In this document: piece by piece, positions 36,152-44,219 of the stretch
Layout of the letters: each line of letters opens with the position of its first letter
How positions within the stretch are numbered: the first letter of the stretch is position 1
DNA from: Oscillospiraceae bacterium
Lineage (GTDB): Bacteria; Bacillota; Clostridia; Oscillospirales; Oscillospiraceae
Direction: 5' to 3'
Assembly: GCA_017412765.1 (NCBI GenBank)
Contig: JAFPWN010000004.1
Span: 1-64,000 of the forward strand
Length of the DNA: 64,000 nt
Made by a program: the position numbers and the translations under genes
Notes under the pieces: model-generated
The model's database searches: none
What the model was told of the DNA's origin: nothing
Seen by the model: the letters and a program-made list of their open reading frames with translations, nothing else

Positions 36152-36198
36152 TTGACATATAAATCCCGAGAGCATATAATTATAATGAACCTGTTCAT
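36152..36198 (+). promoter_or_regulatory. Consensus promoter with TetR-type operator
   Basis: Perfect TTGACA (36152-36157), 17-bp spacer, perfect TATAAT (36175-36180). An inverted repeat ATGAAC-CT-GTTCAT (36185-36198) covers the expected transcription start, a usual place for autorepression by a TetR protein, which is the next gene. Confidence 0.8.
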
Positions 36199-36219
36199 AA
36201 AAAGGACGGATAAGAAATA

Positions 36220-36738
36220 ATGCCGAAGATAATCCCTGAGCTTCGCGAGGCGCTCATCAACGCCGCGAGAAGCCGCATATTGAATAATGAATCGCACGAT
36301 TTGACGATACGTGAGGTCGCGCGCGACTGCGAAACCGCGGTCGGAACGGTTTATAACTACTTTTCGTCGAAGGACGAGCTGCTCGCCGCCGTTATGCTTG
36401 AGGACTGGCTCAAGGTCATCGGGCGCATCGACAGCGCCTTTGGCGAGAGCGAGAGCTTCGACGAGGGCGTTCGCGGTATCGACGCCGCTCTGCGCGGCTT
36501 CGTAGAGACGTATCGGCCGACGTGGAAAAGCTATGCCGGCGGCTACGGAGTCATAAGCGAGTACCATCCCCGGCTCATCGTTCAGATAGAGAGCGCCGTG
36601 AAGCGCCTTGCCGTCAGACACTCGCGCGCATTTACCGAGGACGAGATAACCGTCGTCGCCGAAATGCTGCTCGTTATTTCCCAGCGCACACCCGCGGAGC
36701 TTGAAAAGGCTCTGCCGATAATAAGAAAAATTATTTGA
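36220..36738 (+). CDS. TetR-family transcriptional regulator
   Basis: A 172-residue regulator with the helix-turn-helix SHDLTIREVARDCETAVGTV then YNYFSSKDELLAAV (about residues 26-58) and a ligand-binding C-terminal domain. The promoter in front is a full consensus with an operator-like palindrome, so it probably represses itself and the four genes behind it. Its 3' end nearly abuts the flavin-binding protein gene. The effector is unknown; a lipid or sterol is possible given the operon. Confidence 0.88.
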   Translation: MPKIIPELREALINAARSRILNNESHDLTIREVARDCETAVGTVYNYFSSKDELLAAVMLEDWLKVIGRIDSAFGESESFDEGVRGIDAALRGFVETYRPTWKSYAGGYGVISEYHPRLIVQIESAVKRLAVRHSRAFTEDEITVVAEMLLVISQRTPAELEKALPIIRKII

Positions 36739-36752
36739 AAGAAGGAATTGAA

Positions 36753-37679
36753 TTGTCCAGCTTCAAAGATTTAAGAATAGTCGATAACTTCTATCAGACG
36801 AGCGCCTATTACCCGATGCCTACGGTGCTCATCAGCACGCTGACGCCGGAAGGAAAGACCTCGGTCGGCCCTTACAGCCTCATCGCGCCGTACTACGTTG
36901 CGGGCAAGGAGTATTACGCAATGCTCCTCAACTGCCGCAACAACTCCAACACCGCTCAGCACCTTCTGGAGAACGGCAAGTGCGCCATCAACTTCATCAC
37001 CGATTCCCGCAAGTATTTCAAGGAGGCCGTCCGCCTCGGCTGGCCCGGCGACACGCCCGAGGAGAAGATGAAGGACTTCAAGTTCACGCTTGAGGAGGGC
37101 CTTCGCGCGGAGGAGAACAAGTCCGAGAAGTTCCCTCAGGTCATCAGCGAGGCTTATCAGGTTTTCGAGTGCACGTGGATGCGCTCTCTCGACGGCGCGG
37201 ACGACTGCAAGCCCGGCGAGATGAACGGCTACCCCGGCCCGTATCACGACTTCAACGGCATAACGAGCCAGTTCGGCGCGCACTTCATCCTCAGAATCGA
37301 CAAGATACTCATGAAGGAAAAGCAGTATAACGGCATCATAAACGGCGTTACAGCGTGGGATTTCCCGCGCGTGCCGGTCGATTACGGCTACCGCGACTCC
37401 AAGAACTTCTGGTACACGAAGTTCCGCAGACCTATCCCCGAGCTTCTTCCCATGCGCCAGACGACCGTCCAGAGCGTAAAGTACGCCGCCGACCGCATCG
37501 ACGACAAGATCAAATTCACCGACGAGGCGTGCGCGAAGCTCGTCAAGGTGCCGCGCATCTTCCTGCCGACAGCGCTCAAGGGCTGCGTCCAGTGGGCCAG
37601 GGAAAACGGCGTTGAGCTTATCACCGCCGAGCATATGGATATCATAAACGACAAGCGTTCCAAGGAAAAAAACAAATAA
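36753..37679 (+). CDS. Flavin reductase-like (FMN-binding split-barrel) protein
   Basis: A 308-residue protein of the flavin reductase-like DIM6/NTAB type, longer than usual. PTVLISTLTPEGKTSVGPYS and NCRNNSNTAQHLLENGKCAINF form the FMN-binding core. A C-terminal extension of about 120 residues is not recognised. The TTG at 36753 is preferred because AAGGA lies eight bases upstream; TTG 36735 overlaps the tetR stop. It could be an oxidoreductase or an FMN-dependent hydrolase-like protein. Confidence 0.75.
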   Translation: MSSFKDLRIVDNFYQTSAYYPMPTVLISTLTPEGKTSVGPYSLIAPYYVAGKEYYAMLLNCRNNSNTAQHLLENGKCAINFITDSRKYFKEAVRLGWPGDTPEEKMKDFKFTLEEGLRAEENKSEKFPQVISEAYQVFECTWMRSLDGADDCKPGEMNGYPGPYHDFNGITSQFGAHFILRIDKILMKEKQYNGIINGVTAWDFPRVPVDYGYRDSKNFWYTKFRRPIPELLPMRQTTVQSVKYAADRIDDKIKFTDEACAKLVKVPRIFLPTALKGCVQWARENGVELITAEHMDIINDKRSKEKNK

Positions 37680-37692
37680 GGAGGATATAAAA

Positions 37693-38550
37693 ATGAAAGT
37701 TTTACTTGCAGGCGCGTTCGGAAATCTCGGAGGAGAGATCCTCAAAAGCCTTGTAGCGAAGGGACACGAAGTTGTCGCCGCCGACCTCAAGGAGCGTCCC
37801 ATTGAGGGCACAGAGGGAAAGTATAAGTTCGTATCCATCGACGCCACGAACCCCGCGACCCTCAAGGGTATCTGCGACGGCGTTGAGGTAGTCATCACCA
37901 CTATGGGACTTACCGGCGCTTCCACTAAGTTCACCTCCTACGATATCGACCAGCGCGGCAACCTCAATCTCTACGAGGAGGCAAAGCGCGCCGGAGTCAA
38001 AAAGTTCAACTATATCTCCGTCATCTCCTGCGACGAGCCGGGCGCCGAGAAGGTGCCGATGCTCCACGCGAAGTACCTCGTTGAGCAGGAGATCAAAAAG
38101 CAGCCGATGGACTGGGTCATCTACCGCCCGACCGGATATTTCTACGATATCTGCAAGGTCTTCAAGCCCTACGTCGATAAGGGTGAGATGCAGCTCCTGA
38201 AGGGCTACGGCGGAGTCAAGGCGAACGTCGTTGACTGCCCGGACTTTGCGAATTTCATCGTTGAGCATATGTGCGACAAGAACGTTACATATAACGTCGG
38301 CGGCAAGGAGACCTATACCTACCTCGAGATGGCGGAGATGTGCTTTGCCGCGGCCGGCAAGCCGACCAAGATAAAGTGGGCGCCCATCTGGCTTTTCGGC
38401 ATTCTCGCAAACCTCCCGAAGATCAGAAAAGAGGGCAAGCACGATATAATCCTCTTCTCCCGCTGGACTCTCAGCCACGACCTCGTCGGAGACACCATGA
38501 TAGGCGACAAGAGCTTCAAGAAATACATCAAGGACTACTTCGGAAAGTGA
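37693..38550 (+). CDS. NmrA/atypical SDR NAD(P)-binding protein
   Basis: A 285-residue protein with N-terminal LLAGAFGNLGGEILKSL (Rossmann), DATNPATLKGICDGVEVVI, FNYISVISCDEPGAEKVPM and YRPTGYFYDI. Atypical SDRs of this type bind NAD(P) and act as reductases, epimerases or regulators. GGAGG precedes the ATG by seven bases. Together with the next gene it suggests reduction of a hydrophobic substrate. Confidence 0.82.
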   Translation: MKVLLAGAFGNLGGEILKSLVAKGHEVVAADLKERPIEGTEGKYKFVSIDATNPATLKGICDGVEVVITTMGLTGASTKFTSYDIDQRGNLNLYEEAKRAGVKKFNYISVISCDEPGAEKVPMLHAKYLVEQEIKKQPMDWVIYRPTGYFYDICKVFKPYVDKGEMQLLKGYGGVKANVVDCPDFANFIVEHMCDKNVTYNVGGKETYTYLEMAEMCFAAAGKPTKIKWAPIWLFGILANLPKIRKEGKHDIILFSRWTLSHDLVGDTMIGDKSFKKYIKDYFGK

Positions 38551-38561
38551 GGTAAGGAAAT

Positions 38562-39359
38562 ATGTATTGGAACCTCCTGTGGATCGTTTTCGTAGTCTGC
38601 CTTGCGGCGTGCTGCGTAGGATTTAAGAAGTTCGTATGGTTCATGTCCATCGGCTACGGCTTTGCCGTTGCCGCCGGCGCTGTCGCCATCGGCATTATCT
38701 TCGCCGTCGTCGGCGGACTTAATATCTGGACTGTCATCATGCTCGTTCTGTTTGTCATCTACGGCATCCGCCTCGGCGGCTTTCTGCTCGTCCGCGAGCT
38801 GAAGAACGCCAACTACCGCAAGACCCTCGCGGACGCTACCAAGACCGAGAAGCCCATTCCCGTTTTCGTTCTCTTCTTCATGTGGATCTTCCTCGCTGCG
38901 CTCTACACTATCCAGCTCAGCCCCGTATTCTACCGCATCGCCAACGGCGCGCAGGACGTCATAGTGCCGATCATCGGCATCGTTATCAGCGTCTGCGGCA
39001 TTATCCTCGAGGCGCTCAGCGACAAGCAGAAGTCTGAGCAGAAAGCGAAGAATCCGAATATGGCGGCTATGGACGGACTTTTCAAGCTTGTCCGCTGCCC
39101 CAACTACCTCGGTGAGATAACCTTCTGGACCGGCGTCTTCGTCGGCTCCGTGACCGCGCTTCAGGGCTGGGGACAGTGGCTCTTCGCCATTCTCGCGTGG
39201 GTGTCCATCATCATCATTATGTTCAACGGCGCCCAGCGCCTTGAGGCCCGTCAGAACAAGAACTACGGCAAGGATAAGAAGTATCAGGAGTACATAAAGA
39301 AAACTCCGCTTATTATCCCGTTCATTCCACTCTATACATTACAGAAAAAGGAGAAATAA
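38562..39359 (+). CDS. DUF1295 / steroid 5-alpha-reductase-fold membrane protein
   Basis: A 265-residue protein with six to seven membrane helices. The C-terminal half has LVRCPNYLGEITFWTGVFVG and ARQNKNYGKDKKYQEYIKKT, the signature of DUF1295, related to steroid 5-alpha-reductases and isoprenylcysteine methyltransferases. It could reduce an enone or a double bond of a sterol, bile-acid or fatty-chain substrate using NADPH. It lies 12 bp after the SDR. The substrate cannot be read from sequence. Confidence 0.85.
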   Translation: MYWNLLWIVFVVCLAACCVGFKKFVWFMSIGYGFAVAAGAVAIGIIFAVVGGLNIWTVIMLVLFVIYGIRLGGFLLVRELKNANYRKTLADATKTEKPIPVFVLFFMWIFLAALYTIQLSPVFYRIANGAQDVIVPIIGIVISVCGIILEALSDKQKSEQKAKNPNMAAMDGLFKLVRCPNYLGEITFWTGVFVGSVTALQGWGQWLFAILAWVSIIIIMFNGAQRLEARQNKNYGKDKKYQEYIKKTPLIIPFIPLYTLQKKEK

Positions 39360-39361
39360 AG

Positions 39362-40021
39362 ATGACTCCGATTCTCGCAATAGTTGACTATATTCCCGTA
39401 ATTATGTTCGGCGTTACCGGAATAATAATTATGCGGGATCTGTACAACAAGTGCTCCAAGGGCGCGTTCGCGCTTATCTCCGCGGGCAATATTATGGTTC
39501 TGTGGGCAGGCGCCTACAAGGCGACGTGGAAGCTTCTCTATACTCTGAACGTTGCCGACTTTTACAGAATGAATCAGCAGTTTCTGCCGATGCAGGCCGC
39601 GGGCTTTCTGCTCATGGGTCTCGGACTCGTATCGGCGACCTTTCTCAGGCAGGGCAAGGGCAAGCAGTATTCCGTTCTCCTGCTCCCGATGCTCGCAAAG
39701 ATAATTGCCGACGAGGGCGGTCCCGAGCCTCAGGCCGGCGCGATGTTCTTCATCGTTTTCATGGTGCTCGGACTTCTCGGCGTCTGCGCCGCGCTCAGCG
39801 TCATCGCCGCGAGAATGAAAAAGCCGATCTCGATAGTCTTTTTTGTCGTGAGCTTCATTCTTCTGCTTGCGATGGGCTATCTCGGAAGCCGCGAATTCGG
39901 CAGCGACCCCGTTATGAACTGGGTGGAGGAGTCCATCAACATCGCCGCGCAGATCTGCCTGCTCGCCGGAGTTGTGATCCTCGACAAGTCCGGTCTTAAA
40001 GACCGCGATAGCCTTAAGTAA
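39362..40021 (+). CDS. Hypothetical integral membrane protein
   Basis: A 219-residue protein with about six hydrophobic segments that I do not recognise. It begins two bases after the reductase-fold gene and ends the operon before a terminator. Charged residues are confined to short loops, and MNWVEESINIAAQ lies before the last helix. It may form a complex with, or supply lipid substrate to, the preceding protein. Confidence 0.7.
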   Translation: MTPILAIVDYIPVIMFGVTGIIIMRDLYNKCSKGAFALISAGNIMVLWAGAYKATWKLLYTLNVADFYRMNQQFLPMQAAGFLLMGLGLVSATFLRQGKGKQYSVLLLPMLAKIIADEGGPEPQAGAMFFIVFMVLGLLGVCAALSVIAARMKKPISIVFFVVSFILLLAMGYLGSREFGSDPVMNWVEESINIAAQICLLAGVVILDKSGLKDRDSLK

Positions 40022-40043
40022 TTTACAATTTAACATGGAAAAT

Positions 40044-40075
40044 GGCGGTTTCAACAATTTGAAGCCGCCTTTTTT
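40044..40075 (+). terminator. Terminator of the tetR-headed operon
   Basis: An 11-bp stem GGCGGTTTCAA / TTGAAGCCGCC with a 4-base loop (40055-40058), followed by six T. Confidence 0.88.
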
Positions 40076-40088
40076 GTGCGTTTTGTGA

Positions 40089-40117
40089 TTGAAATATGGA
40101 CAAAACGGTGGTATAAT
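40089..40117 (+). promoter_or_regulatory. Promoter of the gtrA operon
   Basis: TTGAAA (40089-40094), 17-bp spacer, TATAAT (40112-40117). Confidence 0.7.
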
Positions 40118-40164
40118 AAATCATTCGAGCAAAGCCGATACTTCTTAGTGTGAGGGTACGACGA

Positions 40165-40701
40165 ATGAAACGCTTTCTGAAAAAATATTTTGATGTGAAG
40201 CTGCTGAAATTTTTTCTTTTCGGGCTTCTCAACAACGTTCTCGGCGCTGTCATAATCTACTCTCTATACAATCTCGCGGGGTTCAACTACTGGTTCGCAT
40301 CCGCGACGAATTACGTTATTATCGGCATTTTCAGCTACTTTGTAAACAAAAAAGTAACCTTTAAGGTCAAGGCGGACAAGCTTATGCCGGTGCGCTTTGC
40401 CCTGAATATCGCCTGCTGCTATCTCATCGGCTACTCTGTTGCGCAGCCGGTCGTGAGGCTGCTTCTGACAAACGCCGGCGAGTGGCTGCGCGATCACGTT
40501 TCCATCGCCGTCGGGATAGGGCTTTACAGCGTTCTCAATTACTTCGGTCAGCGGCTGTTCGTATTCCGCGCTGATAAGCAGGAATCCATCGACGTATATG
40601 AGGACGAGGTGCTCGACGAGGTAATGGACGGGCTCGACGAGATGTTCGACGCGAGCGAGGCGGAAAAGGAAGAAACTGACGAAACCCCGGAGGAAAAATA
40701 A
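40165..40701 (+). CDS. GtrA-family membrane protein
   Basis: A 178-residue protein with four membrane helices in the GtrA pattern: FFLFGLLNNVLGAVIIYSL, NYVIIGIFSYFVNKKVTF and NYFGQRLFVF. GtrA proteins are thought to help move polyprenyl-linked sugars or modify surface glycans. The last 45 residues form an acidic tail rich in Asp and Glu. ATG 40165 is preferred over GTG 40150, which overlaps the ribosome site GAGGG. Confidence 0.88.
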   Translation: MKRFLKKYFDVKLLKFFLFGLLNNVLGAVIIYSLYNLAGFNYWFASATNYVIIGIFSYFVNKKVTFKVKADKLMPVRFALNIACCYLIGYSVAQPVVRLLLTNAGEWLRDHVSIAVGIGLYSVLNYFGQRLFVFRADKQESIDVYEDEVLDEVMDGLDEMFDASEAEKEETDETPEEK

Positions 40702-40919
40702 TGTTTAAGGTCACTAAAGAAACTACTATGGGCGAAATGCTCAATCACGACGTCGGTATCGCTTATCTCCTTATGGAGTCCGGAATGCACTGCGTAGGCT
40801 GCCCGAGCTCCATCGGCGAGAGCCTTGAGGAGGCTTGCATGGTACACGGCATCGACGTTGACGACGTTCTCGAGGCGATAAACGACTATCTTGACGCAAA
40901 GCAGTACGAGGGTCAGTAA
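40701..40919 (+). CDS. DUF1858 domain protein
   Basis: A 72-residue single DUF1858 domain. GEMLNHDVGIAYLLMESGMHCVGCPSSIGESLEEAC carries the characteristic CVGCP pair. Such domains occur with hybrid-cluster and iron-sulfur proteins and probably bind a redox or metal group. It overlaps gtrA by one base and abuts the TtcA-like gene with no gap, suggesting a functional pair. Confidence 0.9.
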   Translation: MFKVTKETTMGEMLNHDVGIAYLLMESGMHCVGCPSSIGESLEEACMVHGIDVDDVLEAINDYLDAKQYEGQ

Positions 40920-41756
40920 TTGGGCAGAGAGCTTGCTGAACACGAGATAATCGAGCGCAGTATAATAAAAAAATACCGCAAGGAGATCTGGAACCCCTTT
41001 ACCTACGCCGTTAAGAAATACGAGCTTATCCGCGAGGGCGACTCTATCGCCGTCTGTATATCCGGCGGCAAGGACAGTATGCTGCTCGCAAAGCTAATGC
41101 AGGAGATCCACGCCCACGGCGGCGTGCCGTTCACGCTGAAATTCATCGTAATGGACCCCGGCTACAATCCCGCAAACCGCGCGAAGATAGAGGGAAATCT
41201 CGCAAAGCTCAATATCGACGCCGAGATTTTTACTTCCGATATCTTCGATATAGCGAATAACGCCGGCGGCAATCCGTGCTATCTCTGCGCGAGGATGCGC
41301 CGCGGTACGCTCTACGCGAAGGCGCGCGAAATAGGCTGCACGAAGATCGCGCTCGGGCACCATTTCAACGACGTTATCGAAACCACCGTTATGGGAATGT
41401 TCTTCGGCGCGCAGATACAGGCGATGCTGCCGAAGCTGCACTCCACTAATTTTCCCGGCATGGAGCTGATCCGCCCGATGTACTGCATCCACGAGGAGGA
41501 TATCCTTGCCTGGTGCCGGTATAACGGTCTCAGCTTCATCCAGTGCGCCTGCCGCTTTACCGAGCACGCGGCGAAGGACGAGACGGTAAGCAAGCGCAAG
41601 GAGGTCAAAGAGCTTCTGCGCTTTCTAAAAAAGGACAATCCCGATATAGAAAAGAGCATATTCAACTCCATCCACACCGTTTCTCTTGACACGATGGTGG
41701 GATGGAAAACAAAGGGCGAGGAACATACTTTCTTGGAGCATTATTATGATACTTAG
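40920..41756 (+). CDS. TtcA-like PP-loop ATPase, tRNA thiolation family
   Basis: A 278-residue protein with the PP-loop SGGKDS (about residues 50-55) and cysteines CYLC (about 118-121) plus CACRFTEH (about 209), matching the [4Fe-4S] ligands of TtcA, which thiolates cytidine 32 of tRNA. LGHHFNDVIETTVMGMFFG is the typical later motif. The TTG start directly follows the DUF1858 stop and is served by GAGGGT. In Firmicutes this family may serve another tRNA or sulfur-transfer role. Confidence 0.82.
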   Translation: MGRELAEHEIIERSIIKKYRKEIWNPFTYAVKKYELIREGDSIAVCISGGKDSMLLAKLMQEIHAHGGVPFTLKFIVMDPGYNPANRAKIEGNLAKLNIDAEIFTSDIFDIANNAGGNPCYLCARMRRGTLYAKAREIGCTKIALGHHFNDVIETTVMGMFFGAQIQAMLPKLHSTNFPGMELIRPMYCIHEEDILAWCRYNGLSFIQCACRFTEHAAKDETVSKRKEVKELLRFLKKDNPDIEKSIFNSIHTVSLDTMVGWKTKGEEHTFLEHYYDT

Positions 41757-41768
41757 AGAGGTAGAACT

Positions 41769-42683
41769 ATGAAGACTACGCTTGTTATCATGGCAGCAGG
41801 TCTCGGCTCCCGCTTCGGCGAGGGCATCAAGCAGCTTACCCCGGTCGGCGCAAACGGCGAGATCATAATGGATTACTCCATTCACGACGCCGTAGAGGCC
41901 GGCTTTGAGCGCATTATTTTCGTTATTCGCCGCGATATTGAAAAGGAATTCCGCGAGGCGATCGGCGAGCGCATCGAAAAGGTCTGCGACCGCCTTGGCG
42001 TTACCGTTGACTGCGCTTTTCAGGCGCTTGACGATCTGCCGGAGGGCTTTTCGCTTCCCGAGGGCAGAAAGAAGCCCTGGGGCACCTGCCACGCCGTTCT
42101 CGCGTGCCGCGACCTCATAGACAGCCCGTTCGCCGTCATAAACGCCGACGATTACTACGGCAAGGAGGCGTTCAGACTCGTTCACGGCTTCCTGAAGAAC
42201 GCCGAGTCTGCGTCCGAGCTGTGCATGGCGGGCTACATACTCAAGAACACGCTCTCAGAGTCCGGCGGCGTCACGCGCGGAGTATGCAAGGTCGATCAGA
42301 CCGGCCGCCTGAAGCGCATCGACGAGACGCGCCACATCGAAAAGACCGCCGAGGGCGCGAGAGCCGACGGAGTTGACCTCGACCCGGATAGCATAGTCTC
42401 GATGAATATGTTCGGGCTTCCGCTCCAGTTTATGGAAGCGCTCGAGAGAGGCTTCGGCGATTTTCTCAGTCAGATGGCCGATCCGATGACGAGCGAATTT
42501 CTCATTCCGATCTTCGTAAACCGTCTGCTCCTTGACGGTAAGATCACCGTAAAGGTTCTCGAAACTCACGATAAGTGGTTCGGTATGACCTATAAGGAGG
42601 ACACCGAGGGCGTGCGCGAGGCGTTCCGCGAGTACGTCGAAAAGGGCGTCTATTCCTCAGACCTCTTTTCCGATCTTCAATAA
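41769..42683 (+). CDS. Sugar-nucleotide pyrophosphorylase-like nucleotidyltransferase
   Basis: A 304-residue GT-A fold protein: nucleotide-binding VIMAAGLGSRFGEGIKQLTP (Lys at residue 21), AVINADDYYGKEAF with the metal-binding Asp pair, and WFGMTYKEDTEGVREAF at the end. It would transfer a nucleotidyl group to a sugar or alcohol phosphate; the exact sugar is not readable. It lies 12 bp after the TtcA-like gene with RBS GAGAGG. Confidence 0.85.
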   Translation: MKTTLVIMAAGLGSRFGEGIKQLTPVGANGEIIMDYSIHDAVEAGFERIIFVIRRDIEKEFREAIGERIEKVCDRLGVTVDCAFQALDDLPEGFSLPEGRKKPWGTCHAVLACRDLIDSPFAVINADDYYGKEAFRLVHGFLKNAESASELCMAGYILKNTLSESGGVTRGVCKVDQTGRLKRIDETRHIEKTAEGARADGVDLDPDSIVSMNMFGLPLQFMEALERGFGDFLSQMADPMTSEFLIPIFVNRLLLDGKITVKVLETHDKWFGMTYKEDTEGVREAFREYVEKGVYSSDLFSDLQ

Positions 42684-42685
42684 AT

Positions 42686-43387
42686 CTACGAGAGAAGCTC
42701 CTCGCTGCGGAGCTTCTCTTTTAATTTTCCGAGCGCCCGCTTTTCTATGCGCGAGACGTAGGAGCGCGAGATCTTCAGCTTATCCGCGATCTCGCGCTGA
42801 GTGATGGGCTTGACGCCGCCTAGCCCGTAGCGCAGGGTGATTATCTCCTTTTCGCGCTCGTCGAGCAGCGCGTCCACGCCCTCGCGCATAGCTCTCAGCG
42901 CCTCGTCGCCGGCGAGAGCCTCGACGATATCGTCCTCAACGCTCACAACGTCGATTATCGAGAGCGTGCCGCCCTCTGGGTCGGAGTCGAGCGTATCGGA
43001 TAGCGAAACGTCACCGGCTGACTTTTTAAGCGACCGGAAGTGCATCAGTATCTCGTTTTCGATGCACCGCGAGGCGTAGGTCGCAAGGCGCACGCCCTTA
43101 GACGGCTTGTAGGTGGAAATGCCCTTGATAAGCCCGATCGTGCCGATGGAAATGAGATCGTCCTGATCCGACTGCGAAACGTAGTATTTCTTTATTATGT
43201 GCGCCACGAGCCTGAGGTTGTGCTCGATGAGCGTGTTTCGCGCGTGAATATCTCCGCCGACGGCGCGCCGGACGTACTCATCCTCCTCAGTCTGACTCAG
43301 GGGCTTCGGAAACGCGCTCTCCGAGCCTGTGAGCCGGAGCATGAGAAAAGGGAAGGACATGATGAGGGCAATAAAAGAATGGAGCAT
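42686..43387 (-). CDS. sigK: Sporulation sigma factor sigma-K
   Basis: A 233-residue sigma factor for late mother-cell genes. Regions 2 (NTLIEHNLRLVAHIIKKYY, DDLISIGTIGLIKGI, RLATYASRCIENEILMHFR) and 4 (TQREIADKLKISRSYVSRIEKR) are intact, so no skin-type element interrupts it. ATG 43387 gives 31 residues through AFPKPLS, the same as B. subtilis pro-sigma-K, including a hydrophobic pro-sequence for SpoIVFB cleavage. An in-frame ATG at 43417 with its own AAGG is possible. A perfect hairpin spans the start (43381-43415). Confidence 0.95.
   Translation of the reverse strand: MLHSFIALIMSFPFLMLRLTGSESAFPKPLSQTEEDEYVRRAVGGDIHARNTLIEHNLRLVAHIIKKYYVSQSDQDDLISIGTIGLIKGISTYKPSKGVRLATYASRCIENEILMHFRSLKKSAGDVSLSDTLDSDPEGGTLSIIDVVSVEDDIVEALAGDEALRAMREGVDALLDEREKEIITLRYGLGGVKPITQREIADKLKISRSYVSRIEKRALGKLKEKLRSEELLS
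42691..42724 (+). terminator. Terminator overlapping the 3' end of sigK
   Basis: An 11-bp perfect stem AGAGAAGCTCC / GGAGCTTCTCT with a 7-base loop and TTTTAATTTT after it. On the other strand the same bases encode the last residues of sigma-K. Confidence 0.85.
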
Positions 43388-43415
43388 AACAACACCGCCT
43401 TTTTCGTTATGCTCC
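43381..43415 (-). promoter_or_regulatory. Hairpin covering the sigK start codon
   Basis: On the sigK mRNA GGAGCATAAC pairs perfectly with GTTATGCTCC over a 15-base loop. The start ATG is in the 3' arm and the GGCGGTG ribosome site in the loop. A T-rich stretch (TTCTTTTATT) follows, so it could also act as a terminator for the ymdB operon. Confidence 0.6.
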
Positions 43416-43430
43416 ATTATATTTTTCCTT

Positions 43431-44210
43431 TTATTCAGTTATTCTTACCGCTTCGACAGACAGGCATTTTCCGGTTTTCTCGTCTATCTCAAATATCGCG
43501 CCCTCCATTTTTCGCGCGCCGGATGCCGGCATATACTGCTGGCGGCGCGGCTCGCCGAGAAAGCGCGAGATGCTCTGCTCCGGTTTCACGCCGAGTATGC
43601 TCAGCGCCGGACCGGTCATTCCGAGGTCTGTTATGAAGCCCGTGCCGTGAGGCAGTACAGCCGCGTCCGAGGTCTGAACGTGGGTATGCGTGCCCCAGAC
43701 CGCGCTCACCCTGCCGTCAAGGTACCACGCGAGAGCCGCCTTTTCGCTCGTCGCCTCCGCGTGCATATCCACAAGCACGATCCTCGCCGGGTTCTCCTTT
43801 ATCAGCTTATCCGCGCGGAAAAACGGATTTTCGCTCTGCAGATCCATTCCGACCCTGCCGATGAGGTTAATGACAAGCACCTCGCCGAACGGCGCGTCGT
43901 AGACTCTGTGACCCGTTCCGCTCGAGAGAGGGGAGAGATTGTCGGGCCGGAGTATGTAGCGGTTATCGTCGAGATATGGGATTATGTTCTGGCGCGAGAA
44001 GGTGTGGTTGCCGAGGGTTATGACGTCCGCCCCCGCGTCGAAGATCGCGTCCGCCTGCACCGGCGTTATGCCGACGACCGAGGCGTTCTCGCCGTTAACT
44101 ACGGTGAACGCGATGTTTTTCAGCTTTTTGAAGGCCCTCAGCTTTTTAGAGAGAAAATCGAGGCCGTTTTCACCGAAAACGTCGCCGATCGCAAGTATAT
44201 TTACTGACAT
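43431..44210 (-). CDS. ymdB: YmdB-family metallophosphoesterase
   Basis: A 259-residue YmdB/DR1281-type phosphoesterase. Dinuclear metal ligands occur in AIGDVFGENG, VVNGENAS, TLGNHTFS, VDMHAEATSEK and GTHTHVQTSD. In Bacillus, YmdB hydrolyses 2',3'-cAMP and affects biofilm and sporulation decisions. It follows dagK by nine bases and precedes sigK by 43. Confidence 0.94.
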   Translation of the reverse strand: MSVNILAIGDVFGENGLDFLSKKLRAFKKLKNIAFTVVNGENASVVGITPVQADAIFDAGADVITLGNHTFSRQNIIPYLDDNRYILRPDNLSPLSSGTGHRVYDAPFGEVLVINLIGRVGMDLQSENPFFRADKLIKENPARIVLVDMHAEATSEKAALAWYLDGRVSAVWGTHTHVQTSDAAVLPHGTGFITDLGMTGPALSILGVKPEQSISRFLGEPRRQQYMPASGARKMEGAIFEIDEKTGKCLSVEAVRITE

Positions 44211-44219
44211 AACTCCTCC

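Noticed and set aside
42686-43387. Interruption of sigK by a skin-like element
   Set aside because: The coding sequence is continuous from the pro-sequence to region 4.
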